A DNA stretch of 64,000 nucleotides from Gracilibacillus caseinilyticus (GCF_022919115.1 NZ_CP095072.1:2604001-2668000); one strand, 5' to 3'; positions 43,809 through 52,695 are shown, counted from the first letter of the stretch. Numbers and translations are program-made. The notes: generated from the letters alone by a model not told the origin.

Positions 43809-44271
43809 TCCGTATTAGTTGCACAAAATCTAGGTACCGAAAAACCGATAACAGCTGGAAAAATTGCAGTATCTTCTATTAGTCTAAATCTATTGTTCTC
43901 CTTATCATTAAGTATGTTGTTATTTTTATTCAGTGACGGTATCCTGCAGTTCATGAACATACCAGAAGAATTAATGGCGGAAGCATCAACTTATCTCGAT
44001 ATTGTTGGGAGCTTTATTTTTGTACAAGCATTAATTATGACCGTATCTGCCATTCTACGCAGCTATGGTTTCACGAAGGATACGAAGTATGTCACCATAC
44101 TTATGAATATCATCAATGCAATTGGTAATTACTTTATGATATTCGGTCCTTTCGGTTTGCCGGTATTTGGTGTTGAAGGGGGTTGCCTATATGACAATGA
44201 TCAGACACTTCGTTGGTTTTGTGATCTTATTAGTGATTCTTTTGTGGCGCGTTCTGCTGATTCATGGTTAA
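43809..44271 (+). pseudogene. MATE efflux transporter, N-terminal half, frameshifted
   Basis: The frame opens after an in-frame TGA with SVLVAQNLGTEKP and continues with FMNIPEELMAEASTYLDIVG, SAILRSYGFTKDTKYVT and GNYFMIFGPFGLPVFGVEG, the first half of a MATE protein lacking its first 50-60 residues. At a run of five G (44178-44182) the frame breaks. Reading on with one G fewer gives VAYMTMIRHFVGFVILLVILLWRV, the expected next membrane segment, then a stop at 44269. Together with the reverse-oriented C-terminal half this looks like one gene broken by inversion, or two decayed copies. Confidence 0.82.
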
Positions 44272-44428
44272 ACTTCCTTCTCTGTAGTCTTCTAAGTTTA
44301 AACTCTACACTATTTAGGCGGAAAAGGGAATGGCATTAATATGGATGATTATTATTGAAAGATAAGCTTACAAAGTGAAACATTTATTTTGACAGATCGT
44401 ATATACTGTACAGAAGGGAGCGTTTATT

Positions 44429-44632
44429 ATGATAGAAAATCAAGCTTCATCCTGTCCAAAATGTGGAGAGACAGAATTAGGAATTGGAAAACAAAATGGT
44501 TATGCAGCTGTAGCACCAGCGAATAAAATGAGTTTTGGATCTGACATAGAATATCTTTTGTGTACGAATTGCGGTTTTATTATTGAAAGTTATGTAACGA
44601 AGCCACATAAGTTTAAAGGAACGATACTTTAA
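44429..44632 (+). CDS. Small zinc-ribbon protein
   Basis: A protein of 67 residues with two CxxC pairs, CPKC near residues 9-12 and CTNC near 45-48, spaced as in a single zinc ribbon. The surrounding PANKMSFGSDIEYLLCTNCGFIIESYV is the pattern often annotated as a transcription-factor-IIIB-like zinc ribbon. The function is unknown. AAGGGAG precedes the ATG. A small membrane-protein gene follows at 15 bases. Confidence 0.75.
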   Translation: MIENQASSCPKCGETELGIGKQNGYAAVAPANKMSFGSDIEYLLCTNCGFIIESYVTKPHKFKGTIL

Positions 44633-44647
44633 TTGAGGTGAACCCCT

Positions 44648-44893
44648 ATGTTGCAAGTTGCAACGTTACTATTTTGGCTGTTCCTACTTTTTAGCAGTAT
44701 CAGTTTTATTTATGGATTACGAAATAAGTCTGTAAAAGCTTTTCTCATTAGTGCTATTTTATTATGTCTGTCAATGCTCTGTAATAGTAAAGTGAATAAT
44801 GCTTATCAGTTGTTCGTTTTTGCGCCAGTTATTCCGCTTGTATTTGCTTTTGCGATAAGACGAAAGCAGCATATGTCAGGAAAAGCTGGATGA
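44648..44893 (+). CDS. Small membrane protein, function unknown
   Basis: A protein of 81 residues with three hydrophobic segments (about 3-22, 31-45 and 53-70). TGAGGTG precedes the ATG. It is probably co-transcribed with the zinc-ribbon gene. No family was recognised. Confidence 0.6.
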   Translation: MLQVATLLFWLFLLFSSISFIYGLRNKSVKAFLISAILLCLSMLCNSKVNNAYQLFVFAPVIPLVFAFAIRRKQHMSGKAG

Positions 44894-44928
44894 ACGAGCG
44901 GTTTGTGTATTAATAGTGTAATCAGAAG

Positions 44929-44967
44929 GTTTCCGTATCATCTGTATAGATAAGCGGAACTTTTTTT
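44929..44967 (+). terminator. Terminator of the zinc-ribbon pair
   Basis: An imperfect stem (GGTTTCCGTATC with GATAAGCGGAACT) followed by seven T residues. Confidence 0.7.
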
Positions 44968-45049
44968 AGCTAAGAAAGTATATTACCTCAGTAATGCTGA
45001 GTTACTAAAATTTTCGCTTAAGTTTGAGAAAATAAAAATGTAGGTTCTT

Positions 45050-45735
45050 ATAATACGGATTATGTCAACTAACCTTAACAATGTAGTTAGTGGTATGATA
45101 ACGCTCCGGCCAACCACTTCGCGTTCTGAGGGGCACGGCTGAAGCTAACTTTGTGAAGAAGAGCGCTTCACAAAGTTAGCTTCAGCACCTGCACAATCCC
45201 GCGGGAGTCTACGGAGGTCACTGAAAAACACATTATGGAAATTTATTCTCCCACTAAGGTAGCTATAAACAGGTTTAAAGTGGTTTCAATCCACCACTTT
45301 TATATGATATTTTGCATGAATTTTGGGATTCGATTTTCCTGTCGCAAATTTTTATGGAGTTTACGTGGTTGGCCTACGCTCTAGTATTGGTTCTACAACT
45401 TATGAAAGAGTTAGCATTTTGAGCAGTATCCATCAGATTCCATAATTCACTGTAACAATACTTAGAACTACTGCTTTTAGCTGTTCCAAACGTTGTAGCA
45501 CTTCCCTAAAGCGTAGGAAATATGCGGAGACTCCTCATGCCTCAGCACGAGCTGAAGATCCACTGTGTCTGTGCCTACTAGTATCGCTTCGAAGTAATCT
45601 TCCTCGATACAAGGCAGAAAAGAAGCTGTTCAAGCAGTAGCCTAGCTGAAGCCGTGCCTCACAGGACGCGGAGCATATTTCCGGAGCTTTGCTAAGCATA
45701 TAAAACAGTTCAAAATTACCACATTTTACTATAGT
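45050..45735. repeat. Inverted-end repeat element, copy E (long, interrupted)
   Basis: The left end ATAATACGGATTATGT is intact, but the right end has decayed to AAAATTACCACATTTTACTATAG. Arm 1 contains a perfect 21-base stem (45138-45158 with 45166-45186, 7-base loop). About 140 bases of unrelated AT-rich sequence (about 45218-45360) interrupt the GGAGTCTACGTGGTTGGCC segment, with GGAG near both edges. Arm 2 runs from GGAAATATGCGGAG (about 45506) to GCATATTTCCGGAG (about 45672), with a long variable loop between. Confidence 0.85.
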
Positions 45736-45767
45736 TTAGGGGTACATTCAAAGGATAACATCCTCTG

Positions 45768-46628
45768 CTATACGATCTTCCCGCCATTCACATGAATCGT
45801 TTGTCCCGTTACATAACTAGCATCGCGGCTAGCTAAATATACGTAGGCAGGTGCTACTTCACATGGCTCACCTGGTCTTCCCATTTCCGAGTCAGAGCCA
45901 AAGGTGGCTACCTCATTTTCATCGAAACTGGCAGGGATTAATGGTGTCCAAATCGGACCGGGGGCGACACTGTTTACCCGTATGCCTTGTTTAACAAGCG
46001 ACTTAGCTAGTGATTTAGTAAACGTAGTAATGGCGCCCTTTGTACTCGAATAATCGATCAGATTCTCACTTCCTTGATAAGCAGTAATAGAGGAGGTGTT
46101 GATAATCACACTGCCTTGTTTCAAATAACGGAGGGAGGCTCTTGTTAAGTAGAAATAAGAAAAGATATTGACGCGAAATGTCTTTTCGATTTGATCATCG
46201 GTAATATTTAAGAAATTTTGTTGTGGAAATTGGATGGCTGCATTATTGACGACGATATTTATTTTGCCATGTTCTTCAATCACTTTTTCTACTACATCAT
46301 TACAGAAAGCACTGTCAGATACATCTCCCCTGAACAAACTGCAAGAGACCCCTGCTGCCTCGACCAACTTTTTCGTTTCGTTGGCATCTTGATCTTCATC
46401 TAAGTAGATAATGGCAATATGAGCGCCTTCTTTTGCATAATGAACAGCAACCGATCGACCGATGCCACTGTCTCCACCGGAAATAATCGCTACTTGATCT
46501 TTCAATTTTTCACTTCCCTGATAACTCTCTTTAACGTACTTAGGGAGAGGGTGCATCTTATATTCGAAACCGGGCTGACGATCTTGATGCTGTTTTGGTA
46601 AAACTTCACTCTTTTGATTGTTAGCCAT
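45768..46628 (-). CDS. Short-chain dehydrogenase/reductase
   Basis: An NAD(P)-dependent oxidoreductase of 286 residues resembling the general-stress Gsp39/YhdF-YhxC group. A 45-residue N-terminal extension (PKQHQDRQPGFEYKMHPLP) is typical of that group. The cofactor motif is GGDSGIGRSVA (about 52-62). NNAAIQFPQ is the central NNAG-like element. Catalytic Ser/Tyr/Lys are in NTSSITAYQGSENLIDYSSTKGA. The C-terminal SRDASYVTGQTIHVNGG completes the fold. The ATG at 46628 follows TAGGAGTG; the longer frame is rejected. The substrate is unknown. Confidence 0.9.
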   Translation of the reverse strand: MANNQKSEVLPKQHQDRQPGFEYKMHPLPKYVKESYQGSEKLKDQVAIISGGDSGIGRSVAVHYAKEGAHIAIIYLDEDQDANETKKLVEAAGVSCSLFRGDVSDSAFCNDVVEKVIEEHGKINIVVNNAAIQFPQQNFLNITDDQIEKTFRVNIFSYFYLTRASLRYLKQGSVIINTSSITAYQGSENLIDYSSTKGAITTFTKSLAKSLVKQGIRVNSVAPGPIWTPLIPASFDENEVATFGSDSEMGRPGEPCEVAPAYVYLASRDASYVTGQTIHVNGGKIV

Positions 46629-46689
46629 TTTGTACACTCCTAGACACTTTTTATATCTAGTATGGCGCATCCTGATATTGATATGCGAA

Positions 46690-46722
46690 AAAAAAACTCC
46701 CACTTTTTAAAAGTGAGAGTTT
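46690..46722. terminator. Terminator between SDR and DegV genes
   Basis: AAAAACTCCCACTTTT and AAAAGTGAGAGTTT pair with one mismatch. On the minus strand it lies just after the DegV stop and ends in T residues. Confidence 0.75.
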
Positions 46723-46727
46723 CATGT

Positions 46728-47579
46728 TTATTCATTTAAGAAAAATAACGCAATCGTACCAGGGCCGGCGTGAGCACCGATGGAAGAACCGATCATATTG
46801 ATCTTGATCTCTTTTACTTGCCATTTTTCGCGGATCATGGTCGCGATTTCTTCAGCTGTCTCGATTGCATCCCCATGGCTGATACCAATCGTTTGCTGCT
46901 CCAGGTTCACACCGCGTTCTTCCATTAGCGCAAGCATTCGCTTGTATACTTTTTTGGAACCGCGTATTTTCTCCAGTGGAATTAATTTACCATCTTCCAT
47001 ATGTAACAAAGGTTTGACTTTTAATAATGTACCGACAAATGCAGCCGTTTTACTGACCCGTCCGCCACGGTATAAATATTCCAGATCATCCACGGTGAAA
47101 ATGTGCTCCATATGCTGATAATTGTGCTTACTTGCCTGAATAATTTCCTTCGCATGAGCACCTGTTTGAGCAAGTGCAGCCGCTTGTAAAACGACCAATC
47201 CGTAACCTAATGAGGCACATTTTGTATCGAGGACATGAAGATCAGCATCAGGAAATTCCTCTTTGATTTCTTGCTCCATCAATTTCCCAGCCTGATATGT
47301 GCCGGACAAATTTGAGGAAAAGGCTAAATAAATAACAGATGTATTACTTTCCGCATATTTTTGAAATGTATCTTTAAACAATTGAGGACTTACTTGTGCC
47401 GTTTTGGGTGCTTTCCCTTCTCGCATGGCATCGTAAATCTTTTTGGAAGAAATCGAGATGCCATCCTCATATTCTTCGCCATCTAATTGGACGGTTAAGG
47501 GAAGCTTTTCAATTCCGTATTGCTGACAATCTTCTGCTGTCAGATCACAAGCAGAATCTGCAATTATTTGTACTGGCAA
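46728..47579 (-). CDS. yitS: DegV family fatty-acid-binding protein (YitS-like)
   Basis: A protein of 283 residues. DegV/FakB proteins hold a fatty acid for the FakA kinase or act as lipid carriers. The opening VQIIADSACDLT, the fatty-acid-pocket SPQLFKDTFQKY and VIYLAFSSNLSGTYQAG segments, FTVDDLEYLYRGGRVSK and the C-terminal SIGAHAGPGTIALFF are diagnostic. The symbol rests on synteny with yitT-yitU-yitV-yitW. AGGAGGGGT lies upstream of the ATG. Confidence 0.88.
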   Translation of the reverse strand: MPVQIIADSACDLTAEDCQQYGIEKLPLTVQLDGEEYEDGISISSKKIYDAMREGKAPKTAQVSPQLFKDTFQKYAESNTSVIYLAFSSNLSGTYQAGKLMEQEIKEEFPDADLHVLDTKCASLGYGLVVLQAAALAQTGAHAKEIIQASKHNYQHMEHIFTVDDLEYLYRGGRVSKTAAFVGTLLKVKPLLHMEDGKLIPLEKIRGSKKVYKRMLALMEERGVNLEQQTIGISHGDAIETAEEIATMIREKWQVKEIKINMIGSSIGAHAGPGTIALFFLNE

Positions 47580-47825
47580 GGGTACCCCTCCTTTTTTCCA
47601 AAATCATGAATGAATAATCTTGATTTCGTTTAATATAAGTGTAAGCGTAACAGTAGACTACGTCAAAAAAAAGCCATACAAAAATTTTGACAAAACACTT
47701 GGTTTCTCGTCCGAAATTTAGTATAGTGAATCATTGTCTGCTTTGTCGTCGTACAAAATCAATGATTAAGCAGCGTTGAAAAAGGGTATGGAATCATGTG
47801 AATTCCGTAAACAGGAGGAATGACA

Positions 47826-48674
47826 GTGTTTTTAATGGAGACTAAACGTATTGCGATTGTGTTCATCGGTGCAATTCTGAACGCAATTGCGCTTAATTTT
47901 TTCTTTATAAGTGCGCATGTTTATGCTAGCGGATTTACCGGTATTTCACAAATTTTGGCGACTGTTTTTTCAGAGTATCTAGGCATAGAAATTGCTAGTA
48001 CAGGTATTATATTATTTATTCTTAATATACCAGTAGCTATCCTTGGCTGGTTGATGGTAGGTAAAGGATTTACTATTTACAGCTTTCTTTCCGTACTTGC
48101 GACTTCTTTCTTTCTAGAAGTGTTACCAATTGTCACGTTATCAGAGGATATTATGCTGAACGCAGTATTTGGTGGTGTCATTGCTGGTGTGGGTATTGGT
48201 ATTACATTGAAGTGGGGGGCATCAACAGGCGGTTCTGACATTATTGCTATGATCCTGTCCCGGTTAAAGGATAAGCCGATTGGCAGCTATTTAATGCTTA
48301 TTAATGGCTTAATTATTGTGATTGCTGGTCTCTTAAATGAACCGGAGAACGCTTTGTATACACTGGTAGGTCTGTATGTATCCACTCGCGTGATCGATGG
48401 TATCCATACCCGTCATGAGAAAGTAACTGCCATGATCGTCACAAAGAAAGCAGACGAACTGCAGCAAGCGATTCATGATACCATGGTTCGAGGGATCACG
48501 ATTCTGCCGGTAAAAGGTGCTTACACGAAGGAAGATAAGCACATGCTTTATTTAGTGATTACCAGATATGAATTATATGATTTGGAACGCATTATTCATG
48601 AAGTCGATGAGAATGCCTTTACGAACGTGATTGAAACAGCTGGTGTCTATGGTTTCTTTAGGAAAAATGAATAA
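47826..48674 (+). CDS. yitT: YitT family membrane protein (DUF161/DUF2179)
   Basis: A protein of 282 residues. The N-terminal two thirds have five to six membrane segments with the YitT signatures GFTGISQIL and KWGASTGGSDIIAMIL. The C-terminal 80 residues are the soluble DUF2179 domain (KVTAMIVTKKADELQQAIH, then GITILPVKGAYT). The function is unknown. A GTG at 47826 is preferred because AGGAGGA lies 7 bases upstream; the ATG at 47820 is too close. It is divergent from degV, as expected for this locus. Confidence 0.9.
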   Translation: MFLMETKRIAIVFIGAILNAIALNFFFISAHVYASGFTGISQILATVFSEYLGIEIASTGIILFILNIPVAILGWLMVGKGFTIYSFLSVLATSFFLEVLPIVTLSEDIMLNAVFGGVIAGVGIGITLKWGASTGGSDIIAMILSRLKDKPIGSYLMLINGLIIVIAGLLNEPENALYTLVGLYVSTRVIDGIHTRHEKVTAMIVTKKADELQQAIHDTMVRGITILPVKGAYTKEDKHMLYLVITRYELYDLERIIHEVDENAFTNVIETAGVYGFFRKNE

Positions 48675-48678
48675 ATAG

Positions 48679-48716
48679 AAAAAAGAGAAGGAACTGGGAT
48701 AATCCTTCTCTTTTTT
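48679..48716. terminator. Bidirectional terminator yitT / NifU-N gene
   Basis: AAAAAAGAGAAGGA and TCCTTCTCTTTTTT form a 14-base stem with A and T runs on both sides, between convergent genes. Confidence 0.92.
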
Positions 48717-48717
48717 A

Positions 48718-48981
48718 TTAATAACCGTATTTAGCGATAACTTCTTTCACGTTATTGGTAAGCTCGTCCCACTCTACGTCCATTTTTTTATTAATGGTAA
48801 TAAAATGCTGGAAGCCAAATACATTATCTACACCTTCAAGTGTCATTAATTCATTTAAAATGTCATATTCACTTGTTTGTCCAGGCAAGACTGAGATACT
48901 GCCATTACCTTCAAAGATCATTTTGTCACTAGTAAATTTCATTGCATTCGGATTTGGTGTTGCTTCAACTTGAATACTCAT
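48718..48981 (-). CDS. Nfu/NifU N-terminal-domain protein
   Basis: A protein of 87 residues consisting only of the Nfu_N domain: VEATPNPNAMKFTSDKMIF at the start is the family hallmark, followed by the ILNELMTLEGVDNVFGFQHFITINK core. The Fe-S-binding CxxC NifU domain that usually accompanies it is absent, so this is the short stand-alone form. The role in Fe-S handling is inferred only. AGGAGG precedes the ATG. Confidence 0.88.
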   Translation of the reverse strand: MSIQVEATPNPNAMKFTSDKMIFEGNGSISVLPGQTSEYDILNELMTLEGVDNVFGFQHFITINKKMDVEWDELTNNVKEVIAKYGY

Positions 48982-49078
48982 GATTTTCCTCCTAGATTAC
49001 CTACTTTAACAACATGATATCAAACTATAGCGAATTATGAAAGAAATTCAATGGTGGAAGAACAAGGAGGGAGAGCAG

Positions 49079-49486
49079 TTGAGAAAACAATGGCAATATG
49101 TGTTGGTTATTGGTACAATAGCAGGTTTTGTATTGGGCGTATTTTTGTGGATCATGGAAAGAAACACAGGGGAAAAGGTCTATACATTATTATTAAATGT
49201 CGATTTCATTCCTTTTTTGCGAAATAGAACATCCATTATACTTGAATGGTTCTTTCATTTAATGATCGCTTGGATGATTACCTGGTTTTATTTAAAGCTT
49301 TCGCAGAGGAAAATGTATTTGGCTCTTTTGGTTGGTTTTGTAGCTGGACTGACGTATTTACCTTTAACAATAATCGCTGTACAGTCAACACCGGCAGTAA
49401 ATGACGGTATGGCTATTTTGTATTGGTTTATCGGTCATGGGACCTTTGGCATAAGTCTGTATTATCTAGAGAGATTCTTTCGATAA
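49079..49486 (+). CDS. Membrane protein, function unknown
   Basis: A protein of about 135 residues with four hydrophobic segments (about 8-27, 53-74, 80-103 and 113-130). A TTG at 49079 is preferred since GGAGGG lies about 8 bases upstream; the ATG at 49037 has none. It resembles YagU-type membrane proteins loosely, without a firm match. A perfect terminator follows. Confidence 0.6.
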   Translation: MRKQWQYVLVIGTIAGFVLGVFLWIMERNTGEKVYTLLLNVDFIPFLRNRTSIILEWFFHLMIAWMITWFYLKLSQRKMYLALLVGFVAGLTYLPLTIIAVQSTPAVNDGMAILYWFIGHGTFGISLYYLERFFR

Positions 49487-49489
49487 TAA

Positions 49490-49520
49490 ACAGAAGGCAT
49501 ACCCAGTGTATGCCTTCTGT
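49490..49520. terminator. Hairpin terminator between convergent genes
   Basis: ACAGAAGGCATAC and GTATGCCTTCTGT form a perfect 13-base stem with a short loop. T residues are sparse, but the position between two convergent genes fits. Confidence 0.75.
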
Positions 49521-49528
49521 TGAGGAGC

Positions 49529-49726
49529 TTATTTCAGTTCGTTCTGTTGCTTCAACTGTTCTTCAAGTTGACGAAGTTCTTGCTGTTCTTCAGCAGTAGC
49601 ATTCGTATATGCTGATTGAATGGCATCTTGCGCGGCTTGCCTATCTGCATTTGAGAAGTTTCCGTTCTGACGATTCATCATGCGATTGACGGCATTTTTG
49701 GCTTGTTCGAACATTTGGTTCTGCAT
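49529..49726 (-). CDS. DUF3813 family protein
   Basis: A protein of 65 residues, polar and helical. The FEQAKNAVNRMMNRQNG opening and AAQDAIQSAYTNATAEEQQELRQLEEQL core match DUF3813, a Bacillaceae family of unknown function found next to yitU. Its ATG shares an A with the stop of the gene upstream (TAATG), so the two are coupled. Confidence 0.75.
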   Translation of the reverse strand: MQNQMFEQAKNAVNRMMNRQNGNFSNADRQAAQDAIQSAYTNATAEEQQELRQLEEQLKQQNELK

Positions 49727-49929
49727 TAGTAAATCCTCCTGTTTGTAGAATCACTAGGTTTATCTTTTGGATGACCATCATGATCCATTCTCAGTAGACT
49801 TATGAGTGAGATGGCGGCTACAAAAGAAAACATGTCATCAAACTGGAAATCCTGCTTTTTCCTTTTCTGACTTTCCTCCAGTTTTATCATGCCTTCTTTT
49901 GGTATACCTCTATCTAAAGCCGCCACCAA
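49726..49929 (-). CDS. Small protein coupled to the DUF3813 gene, function unknown
   Basis: Up to 67 residues, charged, with one weak hydrophobic stretch (FSFVAAISLISLL). The start is uncertain: the longest form begins at a TTG at 49929 without a clear signal, and an internal ATG (GMIKLEESQ) could be used. The only strong support is the one-base overlap of its stop with the DUF3813 start. Confidence 0.5.
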   Translation of the reverse strand: MVAALDRGIPKEGMIKLEESQKRKKQDFQFDDMFSFVAAISLISLLRMDHDGHPKDKPSDSTNRRIY

Positions 49930-49950
49930 AATCAGAAGCTTAAGGAAAAA

Positions 49951-49977
49951 GCATGAACACCAATGTGATGTTCATGC
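49951..49977. terminator. Hairpin downstream of yitU
   Basis: GCATGAACA and TGTTCATGC form a stem followed on the minus strand by TTTTTCC-type sequence. It separates yitU from the small genes downstream. Confidence 0.7.
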
Positions 49978-50014
49978 CTTATTATGAGCCATTAAGCGAA
50001 TTTTATTCTGTGAA

Positions 50015-50857
50015 TCACTTGGAAATTTCAGGATTCGAACCGAGCTTTAAATAATCGGCAAGAAAGTTGCCAATGCCATCTTCTTCGTTTGTTTTTGTCT
50101 GATAATTGGAGATTTTCGTTAATTCGTCAATTGCATTTCCCATCGACACACCGACACCCGCGAATTCAATCATTTCTAAATCATTATCCTCATCTCCGAA
50201 AGCGATGATGTTTTCAACAGGAATATGATAATAGTGTGCAATTTTCTTTAAGCCGACTGCTTTGTTGATGCCTTTTCTCACGACTTCGATGATATCCCAA
50301 GGCACCCCCCATTTTCGATGCTCAATAATCGAAGCATGCTTATCATCTAAATATTTTCGTAATTCCTCCACATGATGAGCTTTAGGGTGGATTAATAACG
50401 AAGTTGGATCTTCTGCCAGATGATTTTTTAAACTTCCTACAGTAATCAAGTCTTCTTGTTCAGGCTCAGTAAAAATATCTAGAAATTGCTGGTCAAAACG
50501 ATCAAGGTACATATTATCCTTTATTTCTGCAAAAATATTCTCCACTTCGAAATCATAACAAGTTTGGATGATTTTTTTTGCGGTTCGGTTTGGCAGTGGC
50601 GTGTGTAATACATCCCATTTGTGGTCTGTTGGATGATGTATTAAAGCACCGTTGAAATTCACCATGGGAGTATCTAAACCAAGCTGATCATAATATGAAA
50701 TACTCGCTCGGTGTGGACGTCCTGTTGCAATCACCACAATATGTCCTTCTTTCATGGCTTGTTGAACGATTGATTTAGTATACGTACTAATTTCCTTCTG
50801 GTCGGTTAGCAATGTTCCATCTAAGTCTAACGCGACTAAATGTCGATTGGTTGGCAT
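50015..50857 (-). CDS. yitU: Cof-type HAD phosphatase YitU
   Basis: HAD-IIB phosphatase of 280 residues. Motif I LDLDGTLL (residues 10-17), GRPHRAS and the NGA loop of the cap, and the GDEDNDLEMIEFAG motif IV are intact. B. subtilis YitU is one of the phosphatases able to dephosphorylate the riboflavin intermediate ARPP. This assignment rests on synteny (between yitT and yitV) and fold, not on specificity residues. GAGGTGATGATG precedes the ATG. Confidence 0.85.
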   Translation of the reverse strand: MPTNRHLVALDLDGTLLTDQKEISTYTKSIVQQAMKEGHIVVIATGRPHRASISYYDQLGLDTPMVNFNGALIHHPTDHKWDVLHTPLPNRTAKKIIQTCYDFEVENIFAEIKDNMYLDRFDQQFLDIFTEPEQEDLITVGSLKNHLAEDPTSLLIHPKAHHVEELRKYLDDKHASIIEHRKWGVPWDIIEVVRKGINKAVGLKKIAHYYHIPVENIIAFGDEDNDLEMIEFAGVGVSMGNAIDELTKISNYQTKTNEEDGIGNFLADYLKLGSNPEISK

Positions 50858-51099
50858 ATCATCATCACCTCACTAATGTAATTATAGTCTATAGTTGTTT
50901 TCTGCTATTGTAAAGGATTGGCTCATAACAGATATCACCAGGTATGTTACCAATATGCTGCTATATAAACTGCAGATATACCTATCGAAAAGTGGGCTTT
51001 GTAAAGATTTTGTATTGTTTCATTTCTATTTTTTGCATGATTAGGTCAGAAGTTATATCATAAAAGTATGACTAAGTTTTTGCAGAAAGGATTGTACCG

Positions 51100-51864
51100 A
51101 TGATAGGAATTAGCAAAGAATATTGGGATGGCCTGCCATTACTTCATGTTGTCGACCACGATAAAAAAGATCATCCATTACCAACTTTAACGTACATACA
51201 TGGATATACCAGTGCGAAAGAGCATAATTTGCCTTTAGCCTTCTTGATGGCAGAGAAAGGCTATCGGGTTATATTACCTGATGCGATGTTACATGGTGAA
51301 AGGGAAGAGGATATTTCTTCTTCTGAAAGAGAAATGCGATTTTTTGATATTGTTAAACAAAATTTAGACGATATTGAAGCAATTTATGAAGAGTTAGTAG
51401 CAAAGCAATTACTGGATGGCAATCGTTTCGGATTAGCTGGAACGAGCATGGGTGGCATTACGACAGCCGCTGCATTAACACAATTTTCCTGGATCAAGTC
51501 TGCAGGCATTTTGATGGGCTCTCCAAAAATATCAGCTTTTGCAGAACGATTAATTGGCGCAATGAAAGCAGAGCATAAAGAATTACCGCTTACTGATGAA
51601 CAACTGCACCAATTGATGCAAGAATTAAGTGAAATGGATTTATCGATGCAAGTAGAGAAATTATTCGGAAGGGCCTTGTTTTTCTGGCATGGTGAAGCGG
51701 ATCAGGTTGTACCATTTGATCATGCTTACAGCTTTTATGAAGAGGCAATTGACCATTATAAAAATCCGGAGAACATTCGCTTTTTAAAGGAAATCGGCAA
51801 GGGGCATAAGGTCACTCGTTTTGCGATTACGGAATTTGTCAAATGGTTAGAATATCAGTTATAA
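51100..51864 (+). CDS. yitV: Alpha/beta hydrolase YitV
   Basis: A serine hydrolase of 254 residues. The nucleophile elbow is GTSMGG (Ser near 120), the oxyanion-hole region is YIHGYTSAKEHN near 31, the acid is in HGEADQVVPFD near 203, and the catalytic His is in GKGHKVT near 240. It belongs to the prolyl-oligopeptidase/acetyl-xylan-esterase-like group seen as YitV. The substrate is unknown. It is divergent from yitU and followed by yitW, as in B. subtilis. Confidence 0.88.
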   Translation: MIGISKEYWDGLPLLHVVDHDKKDHPLPTLTYIHGYTSAKEHNLPLAFLMAEKGYRVILPDAMLHGEREEDISSSEREMRFFDIVKQNLDDIEAIYEELVAKQLLDGNRFGLAGTSMGGITTAAALTQFSWIKSAGILMGSPKISAFAERLIGAMKAEHKELPLTDEQLHQLMQELSEMDLSMQVEKLFGRALFFWHGEADQVVPFDHAYSFYEEAIDHYKNPENIRFLKEIGKGHKVTRFAITEFVKWLEYQL

Positions 51865-51933
51865 TACAAATCATTTAAAAAGTTGCACAATTGTTTTATA
51901 ATAGTGACAATAGCTTTGAAGGAGGGATACAGA

Positions 51934-52245
51934 ATGGATCAAGCATTAGAAGAAAATTTAATGGGAGCACTGGAAAACGTGATTGACCCAGAGCTTGGTA
52001 TAGATATCGTAAACTTAGGACTAGTTTATGGTGTGGATTTAGATGATGAAGGTATTGCTACTGTAACGATGACACTTACGGCTATGGGGTGTCCACTTGC
52101 AGGTCATATCGAACAAGATGTGAAACGTGTCATGGAAGATATTCCAGAAGTAAGAGATACAGAAGTAAATATCGTTTGGAATCCACCATGGTCTAAAGAC
52201 CGTATGTCTAGATACGCTAAAATTGCATTAGGCATTCCGGATTAA
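51934..52245 (+). CDS. yitW: Metal-sulfur cluster assembly factor YitW (PaaD/MIP18 family)
   Basis: A protein of 103 residues of the DUF59/MIP18 family that helps mature Fe-S proteins. VIDPELGIDIVNLGLVYGVDL is the family signature and MTLTAMGCPLAGHI holds the conserved Cys (near residue 54). VWNPPWSKDRMS closes the domain. The ATG at 51934 follows AAGGAGGG at 7 bases; the longer upstream frame is rejected. A strong terminator follows at 52250. Confidence 0.9.
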   Translation: MDQALEENLMGALENVIDPELGIDIVNLGLVYGVDLDDEGIATVTMTLTAMGCPLAGHIEQDVKRVMEDIPEVRDTEVNIVWNPPWSKDRMSRYAKIALGIPD

Positions 52246-52249
52246 TAAG

Positions 52250-52281
52250 AAAAAAGCGTCCCGTACAGGAGACGCTTTTTT
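52250..52281 (+). terminator. Terminator of yitW
   Basis: AAAAAAGCGTC and GACGCTTTTTT form an 11-base perfect stem with a 10-base loop, followed by T residues. Confidence 0.92.
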
Positions 52282-52329
52282 TATGTAGATAATGCTTGTC
52301 ATAAAGGCGTGCCCATAAATGTTTGGTTC

Positions 52330-52592
52330 TTATAATACAGATTAACGCAAACGGATTATGTAAAGTGGAACCATAAGTCGAATGTGAAAATTTTGATAGG
52401 TTTTATATCCGTGGCAAAGCTCCGGAAATATGGTCATCCAAAATACTACCTCTGACATCAGTTTGTAGAGTCTGCACCATAGCGCAGGCTAACCACGTAG
52501 ACTCCCACGGGACGCGAAGTGGTTGGCCGGAGCGATATCATACCACTTACAACATGTCAAAATGACCGCTTAGCTAACATAATCCATATTAT
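52330..52592. repeat. Inverted-end repeat element, copy F
   Basis: The left edge TTATAATACAGATTA is followed, after a 10-base insertion, by ACGGATTATGTAAAGTGG. The right end is AACATAATCCATATTATAGG. Inside are GGCTAACCACGTAGACTCCCACGGGACGCGAAGTGGTTGGCC (one arm; its outer parts CTAACCAC and GTGGTTGG pair) and a CTCCGGAAATATGG segment from the other arm. It lies between yitW and uppP. Confidence 0.8.
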
Positions 52593-52649
52593 AGGTAATT
52601 GCGTATATGTTAGTGATAGTCAGGAATGGGGCGGATTAGTGCCAATAAA

Positions 52650-52680
52650 AAATCGAGTATAGAAGTGCTATACTCGATTT
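52650..52680. terminator. Terminator of uppP
   Basis: AAATCGAGTATA and TATACTCGATTT form a 12-base perfect stem. On the minus strand it precedes a T-rich stretch 15 bases after the uppP stop. Confidence 0.85.
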
Positions 52681-52695
52681 CAACTGTGTTAAATT

